Below, one piece after another: positions 9,913-19,022 of a stretch of 48,832 bases of DNA. This DNA is from an uncultured Pelagibacteraceae bacterium (GTDB lineage: Bacteria; Pseudomonadota; Alphaproteobacteria; Pelagibacterales; Pelagibacteraceae). Numbering within the stretch: position 1 is the stretch's first letter; each line of letters opens with the position of its first letter. The notes under the pieces are model-generated. The model was not told where the DNA came from, made no database searches, and saw only the letters and a program-made list of their open reading frames with translations. Location of the stretch: assembly GCA_902590295.1 (NCBI GenBank), contig CACIWH010000003.1:1-48832 (forward strand). Direction: 5' to 3'. Made by a program: the position numbers and the translations under genes.

Positions 9913-10698
9913 ATGAGTTTGATGAAAGGTAAAAAAGGATTGATCATGGGTGTTGCTAACGAGCGATCAATTGCTTGGGGTATTTCTCAAAAACTTGCAG
10001 AAGCAGGAGCAGAACTTGCATTTACCTATTTAGGTGATGCATTAAAGAAAAGGGTTGTTCCTTTAGCGGAAAAATTAAATTCAAATGTTACTTTTAGTTG
10101 TGATGTTGAAAAAAAAGAGGAAGTAACAAAATTATTTGAAGATATAAAATCTAAATGGGGTGAAATAGATTTCGTAGTTCATGCAATTGCATTTTCAGAT
10201 AAATCTGAATTATCAGGTGAATATCTAAACACAACTAGAGAAAACTTTTTAAGAAGCATGTTGATTTCTTGTTTCTCATTTACAGAAGTTGCAAAAGAAG
10301 CTTCCAAAATCATGAAACAAGGTGGAAGTATGATTACCTTAAGTTATGAAGCTAATAAAGCTATTCCAAATTATAATGTGATGGGTGTATGTAAGGCTGC
10401 ACTTGAAGCAAGTGTTAAGTATCTTGCAAGAGACTTGGGATCAAAAAGTATTAGAGTAAATGCAATAAGCGCTGGACCCATTAAAACTTTAGCAGCATCA
10501 GCAATAGGTGATGCAAAATTTTTATATAAATGGAACGCTGATCATTCTTTTTTAAAAAGAAACGTTGATAATCTTGATGTTGGAAATTCTGCTTTATATC
10601 TATTAAGTGACATGGCCGGTGGCGTTACAGGTGAAATACACTATGTTGATGCTGGTTATAATAAGGTGGGAATGCCAGATCCAAAAAATATTACTTAA
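9913..10698 (+). CDS. fabI: Enoyl-ACP reductase FabI
   Basis: NADH-dependent reductase of the last step of the fatty-acid elongation cycle. SDR fold with FabI-specific features: the nucleotide-binding start GLIMGVANERSIAWGI, active-site Tyr145 (LSYEANKA) and the Tyr154-x6-Lys161 pair (YNVMGVCK), followed by NAISAGPIKTLAAS. 261 aa. Several ATGs lie close together (positions 1 and 4); the first is kept. Its stop overlaps the ATG of a 31-codon ORF (TAATG at 10696-10700). Confidence 0.96.
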   Translation: MSLMKGKKGLIMGVANERSIAWGISQKLAEAGAELAFTYLGDALKKRVVPLAEKLNSNVTFSCDVEKKEEVTKLFEDIKSKWGEIDFVVHAIAFSDKSELSGEYLNTTRENFLRSMLISCFSFTEVAKEASKIMKQGGSMITLSYEANKAIPNYNVMGVCKAALEASVKYLARDLGSKSIRVNAISAGPIKTLAASAIGDAKFLYKWNADHSFLKRNVDNLDVGNSALYLLSDMAGGVTGEIHYVDAGYNKVGMPDPKNIT

Positions 10699-10793
10699 TG
10701 GAAAAATTTATATTAAAAATATTGAATAAATATACAAAGAAGAAAGTAAAAATAAAATTTAAAGATACTTATCTTTATAAGTACTTAAATTAA
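10698..10793 (+). CDS. Micro-ORF, 31 aa, basic, coupled to fabI
   Basis: ATG at 10698 overlaps the fabI stop in the same TAATG arrangement that joins fabA to fabB. The frame runs 31 codons to TAA at 10791-10793 and encodes a Lys/Tyr-rich peptide (begins MEKFILKILNKYTKKK). No recognisable family. The coupling and in-operon position argue for translation; the short length argues against certainty. It ends 2 bp before the GC-rich repeat at 10796. Confidence 0.45.
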   Translation: MEKFILKILNKYTKKKVKIKFKDTYLYKYLN

Positions 10794-10795
10794 AT

Positions 10796-10832
10796 TAGGG
10801 GCGTTCTGTTGCCAGGTGCCCCCATACCCCAA
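10796..10832. repeat. GC-rich repeat with hairpin potential, copy 1
   Basis: A 27-base block (10796-10822) is identical to 44618-44644. It begins TAGGGGC and ends GCCCC, and is followed by CAT then ACCCCAA (10826-10832), also shared by copy 2 after two bases. It can fold as GGGGC/GCCCC, two G-T pairs, one bulged T, CTG/CAG and a TTGC loop (10 pairs). 18 of 27 bases are G or C in very AT-rich surroundings. It lies between the stop of the fabI-linked micro-ORF (10793) and the stop of the converging small gene (10839). No U-run follows on either strand, so it is not a standard intrinsic terminator. It could be a 3'-end processing/terminator element or a structured RNA. Confidence 0.85.
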
Positions 10833-10838
10833 TCTTAA

Positions 10839-11030
10839 TTAAATGTTTTTAGGCTCTTTTTTTAAATGCCCAACAACTTTTCCAGAGTTTTTTCCAGATT
10901 TAATAACGTATCCGCTTGTGCCATTGCCGTTAGCTTCAACAGATTTTAAATTTCGGAACATTAATTGATTTAGCCTAGCGATCTTTGAGCCTCGGCTAAA
11001 CGAATTAAGAACTCTGTGCATTCTTTTCAT
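10839..11030 (-). CDS. Small basic protein of unknown function (63 aa)
   Basis: Start set to the ATG at 11030 because AGGAG (11036-11040) sits 5 bases upstream; the GTG at 11036 overlaps that ribosome site and is unlikely. The product begins MKRMHRVLNSFSRGSK and is rich in Lys, Arg, Asn and Gly. It has no signal peptide, membrane helix or cysteine. I do not recognise the family; nucleic-acid binding is possible from the charge. The unusual part is its roughly 70-base leader with three hairpins (11045-11108). It converges with the fab operon across repeat copy 1. Confidence 0.7.
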   Translation of the reverse strand: MKRMHRVLNSFSRGSKIARLNQLMFRNLKSVEANGNGTSGYVIKSGKNSGKVVGHLKKEPKNI

Positions 11031-11044
11031 ACACACTCCTTGTT

Positions 11045-11111
11045 AGTTTTTCCAAAACTCGCTTTTAACCGATGCGATATCGGTCTCTTTATCACCATGA
11101 GATATGGTTAA
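11045..11111 (-). promoter_or_regulatory. Structured leader: tandem look-alike hairpins upstream of the 63-aa gene
   Basis: Read on the minus strand in order. Hairpin B: ACCAT, loop ATCTC, ATGGT (11094-11108). Hairpin A: ACCGAT, loop ATCGC, ATCGGT (11068-11084). A third hairpin, AGTTTT/AAAACT with a 3-base loop (11045-11059), ends 5 bases before the AGGAG. B and A share the layout ACC.AT - ATCNC - AT.GGT. The outer TTAACC (11106-11111) can alternatively pair with GGTTAA (11065-11070), which would open both. No family recognised. The spacer 11112-11180 further upstream holds nothing else I can identify. Confidence 0.6.
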
Positions 11112-11180
11112 TAAAAGCTTACATTTTTAAAAAGTTATTGCAACTAATTAAAGAATATCAAACGCAAAATGAACAGAGAT

Positions 11181-11333
11181 TTAAATGAAGTTAAAGGCGC
11201 TAAAACCAACTGAAAATATAACTGCTAACCATATAAGACCTTTTATAAAAAAGAATGCAAAGCCCCCAATAGCTAAATATTTGCCATATTTATTCTTTGA
11301 TAAAATATTTTTAAATTTTGATAAAGAAAACAT
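11181..11333 (-). CDS. Small single-helix membrane protein downstream of pnp (50 aa)
   Basis: ATG at 11333 follows the pnp stop by 3 bp. The frame encodes 50 residues: a basic N-terminus (MFSLSKFKNILSKNKYGKYL) and one hydrophobic helix containing GGFAFFFIKGLIWLAVIF, then TAA at 11181-11183. The position directly behind pnp on the same strand and the clean amphipathic/hydrophobic layout support a real gene. Function unknown. Confidence 0.6.
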   Translation of the reverse strand: MFSLSKFKNILSKNKYGKYLAIGGFAFFFIKGLIWLAVIFSVGFSAFNFI

Positions 11334-11336
11334 TAA

Positions 11337-13409
11337 TTAGATAGCCGCTTGTTTAATAGACAGTTTAACTTTACCTCTATCAAACCCTATAACTTTTACT
11401 TTTACTTCGTCACCTTCTTTTACAACATCTGTAACTTTTGCAACTCTTTTGTCAGCTAGTTCTGATATATGCACAAGTCCGTCCTGTTTGCCTAAGAAAT
11501 TAACAAATGCACCAAACTCCATGATCTTCATAACTTTACCGTTATAAATTTTGTTAAGTTCAGCTTTCGCTGTTAAATCTTTAATCATTTGCATTGCTTT
11601 ATTTCTTGAGTCTTCATCTGGTGCTGCTACTGTTACTTCACCTTCATCATTGACATCGACTTTAGCGCCTGATTTTTCAACAATCTCTCTGATTGTTGCA
11701 CCACCTTTTCCAATGACTGTAGCTATATCTTTCTTTTCAACAGTTATTTTTTCCATTTTAGGAGTATGTTTTCCCACATCATCTCTTGATTTAGATAATG
11801 CTTTATTCATTTCATCTAAAATATGTACTCTACCTTCTTTAGCTTGTTTTAAAGCTTGCTCCATAATTTCAAATGTAATTCCTGTTATTTTTATGTCCAT
11901 TTGCAAAGAAGTAATTCCATCTTTAGTTCCAGCAACTTTAAAATCCATGTCTCCTAAATGATCTTCATCACCTAAGATATCTGATAGAACGCTAAAATCA
12001 TCTCCTTCTTTAATTAATCCCATTGCTATTCCAGCTACTGGTTCCTTAATTGGTACACCAGCATCCATAAGCGCTAAAGATGAACCACAAACAGTAGCCA
12101 TTGATGAAGAACCATTGGACTCTGTGATTTCTGAAACTATTCTAAATGTATATGGGAAACTTTCTTTTGTAGGTAAAGATGAATTTATTGCTCTCCATGC
12201 TAATTTTCCGTGACCTATTTCTCTTCTTCCAGTTCCTATCCTACCAGTCTCTCCAACAGAAAAAGGAGGGAAATTATAATGAAGCATGAATCTTTCACGT
12301 TGTAGACCCTCTAAACTTTCAATTCTTTGTTCATCATCAGATGTCCCTAGAGTTGTTGTAACAATTGCTTGTGTTTCTCCTCTTGTGAATAATGCTGACC
12401 CATGAACTCTTGGTAGTATTCCAACTTCACATTTAATTGGTCTTACATCAGATAAGCCTCTCCCATCAATACGATTTTTATTTTTTAATATGTCAGTTCT
12501 TACAATACCTTTCTCTAGATTTTTCAATTCATGCATAACGTCTAACTCTGAGAAATTTTCATCTTCTGAGTATAACTTTTTAGCTTTTTCAGTTACTTCG
12601 GATATTAAGTTTGATCTTTCTTGTTTATCTTTAATAGAAAACGCTTTTTTTAGATCTTTAGTAAATTCACCCTCTAATTTTTTCTTTACTTCTGATAAGT
12701 CCTTCTTTTCGACAACCCAATCAGGTTTTTTACATTCTTTTGCAAGCTCCTCGATCATTTTTATAACTGGAACAAAACCTTCATGACCAAATTTTACTGC
12801 ATCCAGCATTTGTTGTTCTGTCAAACCCTTTGCTTCAGACTCTACCATCAAAACAGCATCTTTAGTTCCAGCTACAACTAAATCTAGTTTTGAATTTTCT
12901 AATTCTTTTTTGGTAGGATTTAAAACATATTTACCACCTATAAAACCTACTCTTGATGCACCGACCGGCCCCATAAATGGCATACCTGATATTGCTAGTG
13001 CGGCTGAAGATGCAATAATAGATAAAATATCGGCTTCATTTTCTTTATCATAAGAAATTACTGTTGGTAGTAATTGAACTTCATTTCTAAATTCATCTGG
13101 AAACAAAGGTCTAATAGGTCTATCAATTAGTCTTGAAATAAGAGTTTCGCTCTCTGTAGGTCTAGCCTCTCTTTTGAAATATCCACCAGGAATTTTTCCT
13201 GCAGCGTAGTACTTTTCTTGATAATTTACCGATAACGGAAAATAATCTACATCAGGATTTACTTTTTTTGCACCAACGACAGTTGCTAGAACAACCGTTT
13301 CACCACATGTAGCAATTATTGCTCCATCTGCTTGCCTTGCAATTTTCCCAGTCTCTAAACTAATTTTCTTTCCACTTACTTCAACTTCTTTTTTAAAAAT
13401 TTTAAACAT
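11337..13409 (-). CDS. pnp: Polyribonucleotide nucleotidyltransferase (PNPase)
   Basis: Phosphorolytic 3'-5' exoribonuclease, core of the degradosome. 690 aa with the full domain order: RNase PH 1 (about 10-210), helical linker, RNase PH 2 (about 310-545; [58 protein letters not shown]), KH (about 550-610; [18 protein letters not shown]) and S1 (about 618-690; [20 protein letters not shown]). Directly follows rpsO (zero-base spacing), as in many proteobacteria. Confidence 0.98.
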   Translation of the reverse strand: MFKIFKKEVEVSGKKISLETGKIARQADGAIIATCGETVVLATVVGAKKVNPDVDYFPLSVNYQEKYYAAGKIPGGYFKREARPTESETLISRLIDRPIRPLFPDEFRNEVQLLPTVISYDKENEADILSIIASSAALAISGMPFMGPVGASRVGFIGGKYVLNPTKKELENSKLDLVVAGTKDAVLMVESEAKGLTEQQMLDAVKFGHEGFVPVIKMIEELAKECKKPDWVVEKKDLSEVKKKLEGEFTKDLKKAFSIKDKQERSNLISEVTEKAKKLYSEDENFSELDVMHELKNLEKGIVRTDILKNKNRIDGRGLSDVRPIKCEVGILPRVHGSALFTRGETQAIVTTTLGTSDDEQRIESLEGLQRERFMLHYNFPPFSVGETGRIGTGRREIGHGKLAWRAINSSLPTKESFPYTFRIVSEITESNGSSSMATVCGSSLALMDAGVPIKEPVAGIAMGLIKEGDDFSVLSDILGDEDHLGDMDFKVAGTKDGITSLQMDIKITGITFEIMEQALKQAKEGRVHILDEMNKALSKSRDDVGKHTPKMEKITVEKKDIATVIGKGGATIREIVEKSGAKVDVNDEGEVTVAAPDEDSRNKAMQMIKDLTAKAELNKIYNGKVMKIMEFGAFVNFLGKQDGLVHISELADKRVAKVTDVVKEGDEVKVKVIGFDRGKVKLSIKQAAI

Positions 13410-13658
13410 TTATTTCCTTAAATTTAATTTTGTTAATATATTTTTGTATGACTCAATTTTATTTTTCTTTAGATAATCCAGTAGTTTTTTTCTTTTGTTA
13501 ACTGCTTTTAATAATCCAACAGATGAGTGTTTGTCTTTTTTGTACTGTTTAACATGTTTTGATAAAGTTTGTATTTTATCAGTTAAAAGAGCTATTTGAA
13601 CCTCTGAGGAACCTGTGTCTTTTTCATGTAAACTTACTTCTGTAATATTTTTTTTCAT
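13410..13658 (-). CDS. rpsO: 30S ribosomal protein S15
   Basis: 82 aa, about seven residues shorter at the N-terminus than E. coli S15 but with all core helices. The signature runs DTGSSEVQIALLT, then HVKQYKKDKHSS and LLKAVNKRKKLLDYLKK. It binds 16S rRNA helices 20-22 early in assembly. It lies between rbfA (8 bp) and pnp (0 bp). truB, which usually separates rbfA and rpsO, is absent here. Confidence 0.97.
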   Translation of the reverse strand: MKKNITEVSLHEKDTGSSEVQIALLTDKIQTLSKHVKQYKKDKHSSVGLLKAVNKRKKLLDYLKKNKIESYKNILTKLNLRK

Positions 13659-13666
13659 AATTTTTC

Positions 13667-14032
13667 CTATTTATTAGCTTGTTTTATTAAATTTTCAATT
13701 TTTTCCGCATAATCAAAAGACTCGTCTTTTACAAAAAATAGTTTTGGTAAAAATTTCATTATGATTTTTTTGGACAATACTTTTCTTACAATAAAAGAAA
13801 ATTCTTTTAATTTACCTATAATCTCCTCTGAATTTTTGCCCCCCAGTGGCAGTACAAAGACCTTAGCAGTTTTCAGATCAGGGCCCATTCTTACCTCTGT
13901 AACTGTAATTTCTTTTGTATTAATGCCTGGTATTTTTGCCTCATCTTTCAAAAATATCATACTTAACGATTGTTTTATCATTTCCCCAACTCTTAATTGC
14001 CTTTGAGTAACTGGTCTACCTGCATTTGCCAT
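13667..14032 (-). CDS. rbfA: Ribosome-binding factor A
   Basis: KH-fold 30S maturation factor acting on 16S rRNA 5'-end processing. 121 aa with the family start RPVTQRQLRVGEMIKQSLS, the strand ITVTEVRMGPDLKTAKVFVLPLG and the final KFLPKLFFVKDESFDYAEKI. It begins 4 bp after infB ends, in the conserved nusA-infB-rbfA order. Confidence 0.95.
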   Translation of the reverse strand: MANAGRPVTQRQLRVGEMIKQSLSMIFLKDEAKIPGINTKEITVTEVRMGPDLKTAKVFVLPLGGKNSEEIIGKLKEFSFIVRKVLSKKIIMKFLPKLFFVKDESFDYAEKIENLIKQANK

Positions 14033-14036
14033 AAGA

Positions 14037-16208
14037 TTAAATTACCCTTTCTGTTGAAGTAGAGCTGTAAGCTTCTATAATGTCTTTTTTTTGAAAGTCA
14101 TTAAAATCTCTAAAAGATATACCACATTCAAGTCCAGCTGACACTTGCTTGGCTTGGTTTTTTTCCCTAAAAATAGTGCTTATTTTACCATTATAGATTA
14201 TTGCTCCATCTCTAATAATTCTTGCTGAAGCATCTTGTGTAATTTCACCATCAATGACTTTTGAGCCTGCAACTTTACCAACTTTTGACACTTTAAAAAT
14301 TTCTAGTATTTCAGCTGAACCAATTATTTTTTCTTCAATATCTGGTGTTAACAACCCAGACATTTGATTTTTTACAAAATCGATTAGTTCATAAATTATA
14401 TTAAATGTTGATATTTTTACATGGTTCTGCTCAGCTATCTTTTTAGCTTCTTTGCTAGGTTTAACATTGAAAGCAATAAGAATTGCATTTGATGCCTTTG
14501 CTAAATTAACATCTGTCTCGGTAACCATTCCAACATCTGATAAGATAATCTTAACCTTAACTTCGTCATGTTTTATCAAATTTATTGCATTTTTTATAGC
14601 CTCAGATGAACCATGTACATCTGATTTAACTATAATATTTAAATCTTCAGATTTATTATCCTTGAATGCCGACTCTTGAGTAAACATAGTCAAAGGATTT
14701 TTTGATACTTTAGTTTCCTCAATTCTTGCTTCAGATAAAGATTTAGCTTCCTTTTCTGTATCTAAAACTAAAAAGTCATCTCCAGATTTTGCTGCTCCGT
14801 TTATTCCTAATATTTCAACAGGAGTAGATGGAGGTGCCTCGTTAATTTGTTTTCCAGTATCATCTATTATAGCTCTTACTTTCCCCCATTTTATTCCACA
14901 GACAAAATAGTTTCCTTTTTTAAGATTACCAGAAGTAATTATAATATTGGCGATTGGTCCTCTTCCTATATCAATTTTTGACTCTAAAACTACACCTTTA
15001 GAGTTACTACTAAAGTCACATTTCAAATCTAAAAGCTCAGCCTGTAGTAAAATAAGCTCAAGAAGTTTATCTATATTTTTTTTTGTTTTTGTTGAAATTT
15101 CAACCATTATTGTATCCCCTGACATATCTTCAGAGATTAATTGGTGTTCTAGAAGTTGATTTTTAATTTTTTGTGGATCTGCATCTGGCAAATCACATTT
15201 ATTAATTGCAACTACTATTGGCACTTTTGCTGCTTTAGCATGTTTAATAGACTCTACTGTTTGTGGCATAACACCATCATTTGCTGCAACAACTAAAACC
15301 ACTATATCTGTTAATTTTGATCCTCTAGCTCTCATCTCTGTAAAAGCAGCATGTCCTGGAGTATCTATAAATGTAATTTTATTATTATTTTTAGTTATTT
15401 GGTACGCTCCTATATGTTGGGTAATGCCTCCAAATTCTCCTGACACAATGTTTGTGCTTCTAATTACGTCAAGAACTGATGTTTTACCGTGATCAACATG
15501 ACCCATAACAGTGATAATTGGAGGTCTATTTTTTAAGTTTTCAGACTTTGTTTCTTTAATATTTTTTATTATTTCTTCTGCTTTTTTCTCCCTTATAGGA
15601 TTATGACCAAACTCTTTAACTAGATACTCTGCAGTATCAGAGTCGATTGTGTGATTAATTGTAACGGCAACTCCCATACCCATTAGATGCTTAATTATAT
15701 TAGAGGATTGTTCTGCCATCCTATTCGCAAGATCCCTAATTGTTATGAATTCGGGAATATTAATATCTCTTTTAATGTTTGCGTTTGCCTCATTATCGTT
15801 AATACTTTTAGAAACTCTAAGCTCTTTTTCTCTGGCTCTTTTAATTGATGCGAGGCTTCTTGACTTAAATTCTAAATCCTCACTTAGAGCCCTCGAAACC
15901 GTCAGTTTAGTCTCTCTTTTTTTTGTGCCAAATTTTGTCTTGTTTTCTCTCTCTTTTTGATTATTTTCACCCTTAATGCCTTTTGTCGCTTTTTGCTCAG
16001 CTATTTTTCTTTTTTCATAATCGCTTAATTTTGAAGTTAGTGGCTTTGATTTAAAATTTTTTTTAAAATTATTCGAAACTTTATTTAAAGTTTTCGAAAA
16101 TTTTTTATCATTAAATGAAAATTTTTTTTTAATTTCAAAATTTTGCTGAGAAACAAACGTTTTTTTTGGCTTTCCTGATATTGTTAATTTTTTTTTTTGT
16201 TTTTCCAT
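14037..16208 (-). CDS. infB: Translation initiation factor IF-2
   Basis: GTPase delivering initiator fMet-tRNA to the 30S subunit. 723 aa. A Lys-rich, poorly conserved N-terminus (about 1-150) precedes the IF2-N module ([20 protein letters not shown]), then the G domain: G1 [27 protein letters not shown] (G3), NKCD (G4). Two beta-barrel domains with an intervening alpha/beta domain follow ([15 protein letters not shown]). The N-terminus is shorter than in E. coli. No ylxR gene lies between nusA and infB (10-bp gap). Confidence 0.97.
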   Translation of the reverse strand: MEKQKKKLTISGKPKKTFVSQQNFEIKKKFSFNDKKFSKTLNKVSNNFKKNFKSKPLTSKLSDYEKRKIAEQKATKGIKGENNQKERENKTKFGTKKRETKLTVSRALSEDLEFKSRSLASIKRAREKELRVSKSINDNEANANIKRDINIPEFITIRDLANRMAEQSSNIIKHLMGMGVAVTINHTIDSDTAEYLVKEFGHNPIREKKAEEIIKNIKETKSENLKNRPPIITVMGHVDHGKTSVLDVIRSTNIVSGEFGGITQHIGAYQITKNNNKITFIDTPGHAAFTEMRARGSKLTDIVVLVVAANDGVMPQTVESIKHAKAAKVPIVVAINKCDLPDADPQKIKNQLLEHQLISEDMSGDTIMVEISTKTKKNIDKLLELILLQAELLDLKCDFSSNSKGVVLESKIDIGRGPIANIIITSGNLKKGNYFVCGIKWGKVRAIIDDTGKQINEAPPSTPVEILGINGAAKSGDDFLVLDTEKEAKSLSEARIEETKVSKNPLTMFTQESAFKDNKSEDLNIIVKSDVHGSSEAIKNAINLIKHDEVKVKIILSDVGMVTETDVNLAKASNAILIAFNVKPSKEAKKIAEQNHVKISTFNIIYELIDFVKNQMSGLLTPDIEEKIIGSAEILEIFKVSKVGKVAGSKVIDGEITQDASARIIRDGAIIYNGKISTIFREKNQAKQVSAGLECGISFRDFNDFQKKDIIEAYSSTSTERVI

Positions 16209-16218
16209 TTTCCATTAT

Positions 16219-17763
16219 TTAGTTATTATAAATTTTTTCTCTAGCTTTCATTATTAAATCATCAGCTTCCGCACGTGATAAAGCGAAATCCTCAAGATAA
16301 CCATTAATCTTAACTTTTTCACCCTTAATAATATCAAATCCCCCAATTAACTCATCAGATGCAAGATCTGCAAAATCGTTTAACGTCAATATTTTCTTCT
16401 CACCTAATGTTAAAAGCATTCCTGGTGTTAATCCATTATGATCAATCAAATCTTTCTCTAAACCAAGATCTTTAATTTTCTTTTGTATTTCTTCTTGATT
16501 TTTTTTATGAAACTCGACAGCTCTTTCAATCAACTCTTTAGCCGTTTCTTCTTCTATTCCCTCAATTTTAACTATGTCACTTAACTTGCTATCCTTAATT
16601 AAGTCTACTGATGAGAAACCTTCGGCAACTAATAGCTGTCCTAACGTTTCGTCAACTTCTAAATTTTTCATAAGACTTTCGGTTCTATCTTTAAATTCTT
16701 CTTGTCTTTTTTCTGACTCTTCTTGATCAGTCATAATATTGATTTCGTAGTCAATTAATTTTGTTGCGAGTCTTACATTTTGTCCTCTTCTGCCAATAGC
16801 TTTACTTAAGTTTTCCTCTGTCAAGATAACATCTAATTTTTTTGCATCTTCATAAATATTAACTTTTTGAACTTCTGCAGGTGATAGAGCATTAGATACT
16901 ACTACAGATATATCTTCTGACCAATTGACGATGTCAATTTTCTCTCCTTGAAGTTCATTAACAACTGCTTGAACTCTGCTGCCTCTCATTCCTACACATG
17001 CTCCTACAGGGTCTAATGACGTATCTATAGCCTTCACGCAAATTTTTGCCCTACTTCCAGGATCTCTTGCCGATGACTTAATCTCAATTAACCCGTCATA
17101 TATTTCAGGAACCTCTTGAATAAAAAGTTTTTCCATAAATTTAGGATGGGCTCTAGAAAGAAAAATTTGTTGGCCTCTTTGTTCTCTTCTTACATCATAA
17201 CAATAAGCCTTAACTCTATCGCCAGCTTTAATATTTTCTCTTGGTATCATTTCATTCTTTTGAATGATTGCTTCTGCTTTTCCTAAATCAACAATTACAT
17301 TGCCAAATTCTAATCTTTTGACAATTCCACTAAGTATTGTATCTTTTTTATCCTTAAAATCATTAAACTGCCTTTCTTTTTCTGCCTCCCTCACACTAAA
17401 ACTTATAACTTGCTTCGCTGTTTGGGCAGCAATCCTTCCAAAATCAAATGTTGGGAGAGGTTGCAATATTTCTTCACCTATTTTTTTTTCATTGTTTAAA
17501 GTTTTAGCTCTTTCTAAACTTATTTCGGTATTATTGTTCTCTGGTTTTTCAACTATTATTAGCTTTCTAAAAATTTCAATATCGCCATTTTCTCTATTTA
17601 TATTCACTTGTATTTCATTTTCATTACCAAACTTTGACTTTGCAGCCTTAGCAATGCCTGTTTCCATGGAATTAATAATTAATTCCTTATCTATAGACTT
17701 TTCTAACGCCACTGCTTCTGCAATTCTTAACAATTCAAGTTTATCTGCACGTTTATTTAACAT
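16219..17763 (-). CDS. nusA: Transcription elongation/termination factor NusA
   Basis: Binds RNA polymerase and modulates pausing, termination and antitermination. 514 aa: N-terminal polymerase-binding domain (about 1-130), S1 (about 135-200, SGIVKRLEFGNVIVDLG), KH1-KH2 (about 230-350, DPVGACVGMRGSRVQAVVNEL and LSKAIGRRGQNVRLA), and two acidic C-terminal helix-hairpin-helix repeats (about 365-510), as in many proteobacteria. The usual upstream rimP is absent; metK is the neighbour. GGAG lies 9 bases before the ATG and directly follows a terminator-like hairpin (17779-17801), which suggests attenuation or autoregulation. Confidence 0.97.
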   Translation of the reverse strand: MLNKRADKLELLRIAEAVALEKSIDKELIINSMETGIAKAAKSKFGNENEIQVNINRENGDIEIFRKLIIVEKPENNNTEISLERAKTLNNEKKIGEEILQPLPTFDFGRIAAQTAKQVISFSVREAEKERQFNDFKDKKDTILSGIVKRLEFGNVIVDLGKAEAIIQKNEMIPRENIKAGDRVKAYCYDVRREQRGQQIFLSRAHPKFMEKLFIQEVPEIYDGLIEIKSSARDPGSRAKICVKAIDTSLDPVGACVGMRGSRVQAVVNELQGEKIDIVNWSEDISVVVSNALSPAEVQKVNIYEDAKKLDVILTEENLSKAIGRRGQNVRLATKLIDYEINIMTDQEESEKRQEEFKDRTESLMKNLEVDETLGQLLVAEGFSSVDLIKDSKLSDIVKIEGIEEETAKELIERAVEFHKKNQEEIQKKIKDLGLEKDLIDHNGLTPGMLLTLGEKKILTLNDFADLASDELIGGFDIIKGEKVKINGYLEDFALSRAEADDLIMKAREKIYNN

Positions 17764-17771
17764 ATTTTATA

Positions 17772-17801
17772 CTCCAAAAAAAAATGGGCCGAAGCCCACT
17801 T
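17772..17801 (-). terminator. UUCG-capped intrinsic terminator / attenuator in the nusA leader
   Basis: On the minus strand TGGGC-TTCG-GCCCA is followed by nine T residues and at once by GGAG and the nusA ATG. It is a textbook intrinsic terminator with a C-G-closed UUCG tetraloop. The only promoter-like sequence nearby (TTGAAA, 16 bp, TATAAA, just after the metK stop at about 17850-17823) lies upstream of it. So the hairpin would be inside the nusA leader as well as behind metK. Confidence 0.8.
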
Positions 17802-17822
17802 TGATATATCAACAATGTTATA

Positions 17823-17850
17823 GGATTTTATAATTATTATTTTTAAATTT
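17823..17850 (-). promoter_or_regulatory. Putative nusA promoter
   Basis: Minus-strand TTGAAA, 16 bp of A/T sequence, then TATAAA, directly after the metK stop codon. The match is good, but the AT-rich background weakens it. If real, transcription would start near 17815 and pass through the hairpin at 17779-17801 before reaching nusA. Confidence 0.4.
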
Positions 17851-17858
17851 TCAACTTA

Positions 17859-19022
17859 TTACTTGCTAAATATGTCTTTTTTATCAACTTTTTCCCATGA
17901 AAAAGAACCATCAGATCCTGGGTCTCTACCAAAATGCCCATAAGCAGCTGATTTCTCATAAATAGGTTTATTTAATCCTAACATCTCTCTAATTCCTCTT
18001 GGGCTCAAGTCAAAATTTTTTTTAATTAAATCTTCTACGTGCTTATTTTTTTCCTCATCATTATCAAATAAATCCACATATATTGAGAGTGGCTTTGATA
18101 CTCCGATTGCATATGCTAGTTGGATTAAACACTTGTTGGTAATTTTTGAAGCGACAATATTTTTTGCCAAGTATCTTGATGCGTATGCAGCTGATCTATC
18201 AACTTTTGTTGGATCTTTACCTGAGAAAGCACCACCACCATGCGGTGCAGCTCCTCCATAAGTATCAACTATTATTTTTCTACCTGTTAAACCACTGTCT
18301 CCATCAGGGCCACCAATGACAAAATTACCAGTTGGATTAATATAGATTTCTTCTTCAGGCAAATTATTTAATAATTTTTTTGGTATAGATTTTTCAATGT
18401 AGGGTTTTACTAAATCCCTCACTTGAGACTGATTCACATCTGCAGAATGTTGGGTAGATATTACAACAGATTTTACATTTGCTGGTTCTCCATTTTTATA
18501 TTCGATAGTAATTTGACTTTTAGAATCTGGTTCAATATTTTTTAATTTTCCAGATTTTCTATCCTCAGCCATTAATCTTAAAATTTTATGGGAGTAATGT
18601 ATTGGAGCTGGCATCAGTTGATCAGTTTCGTTACATGCATATCCAAACATTATTCCTTGATCCCCGGCACCTTCATCTTTGCTTCCAGATGAGTCAACTC
18701 CCATAGCGATATCTGATGATTGAGCGTGTAAATGGCTCTCTATTTTTGTAGCTTCTTTATAAGTAAAACCATCTTGATCATAACCAATATCTTTGATGCA
18801 GTCTCTAACCTTATGTATTAATTCGTCTTTTTTAATTTCTGGGCCTCTTACCTCGCCAGCCAAAACAACTTTGTTTGTTGTGGTCAGAGTCTCGCATGCA
18901 ACTCTAGACTGGGGTTCCGCACCTAAATAGGTATCAACTACCATATCCGATATTCTGTCACATACTTTATCCGGATGTCCCTCAGAAACTGATTCGCTCG
19001 TGAATAAGTAATTTTTTTTCAT
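17859..19022 (-). CDS. metK: S-adenosylmethionine synthetase
   Basis: Makes SAM from methionine and ATP. 387 aa with all three MetK domains: [16 protein letters not shown] (ATP/methionine site), [12 protein letters not shown] (signature 1), and [20 protein letters not shown] (signature 2, P-loop-like). The ATG overlaps the lnt stop (ATGA, 19019-19022). No SAM-riboswitch-like structure is visible because there is no leader. The downstream terminator is at 17779. Confidence 0.98.
   Translation of the reverse strand: MKKNYLFTSESVSEGHPDKVCDRISDMVVDTYLGAEPQSRVACETLTTTNKVVLAGEVRGPEIKKDELIHKVRDCIKDIGYDQDGFTYKEATKIESHLHAQSSDIAMGVDSSGSKDEGAGDQGIMFGYACNETDQLMPAPIHYSHKILRLMAEDRKSGKLKNIEPDSKSQITIEYKNGEPANVKSVVISTQHSADVNQSQVRDLVKPYIEKSIPKKLLNNLPEEEIYINPTGNFVIGGPDGDSGLTGRKIIVDTYGGAAPHGGGAFSGKDPTKVDRSAAYASRYLAKNIVASKITNKCLIQLAYAIGVSKPLSIYVDLFDNDEEKNKHVEDLIKKNFDLSPRGIREMLGLNKPIYEKSAAYGHFGRDPGSDGSFSWEKVDKKDIFSK

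Noticed and set aside
10796..10832. G-quadruplex in the repeated element
   Set aside because: The G-rich strand has only two runs of four or more G, not four tracts; hairpin folding is more plausible.
10796..10832. Repeat pair as insertion-sequence ends or attachment sites
   Set aside because: Copies are 34 kb apart around core genes in conserved order, with no transposase, integrase or target duplication.
11031..11036. GTG start for the 63-aa protein
   Set aside because: The GTG overlaps the AGGAG ribosome site that serves the ATG at 11030.
17264..17833. 189-codon plus-strand open frame antisense to nusA
   Set aside because: Lies opposite a full-length conserved nusA and has Leu/Ser/Ile-rich composition expected from the reverse complement of an AT-rich gene; no domain or ribosome site.
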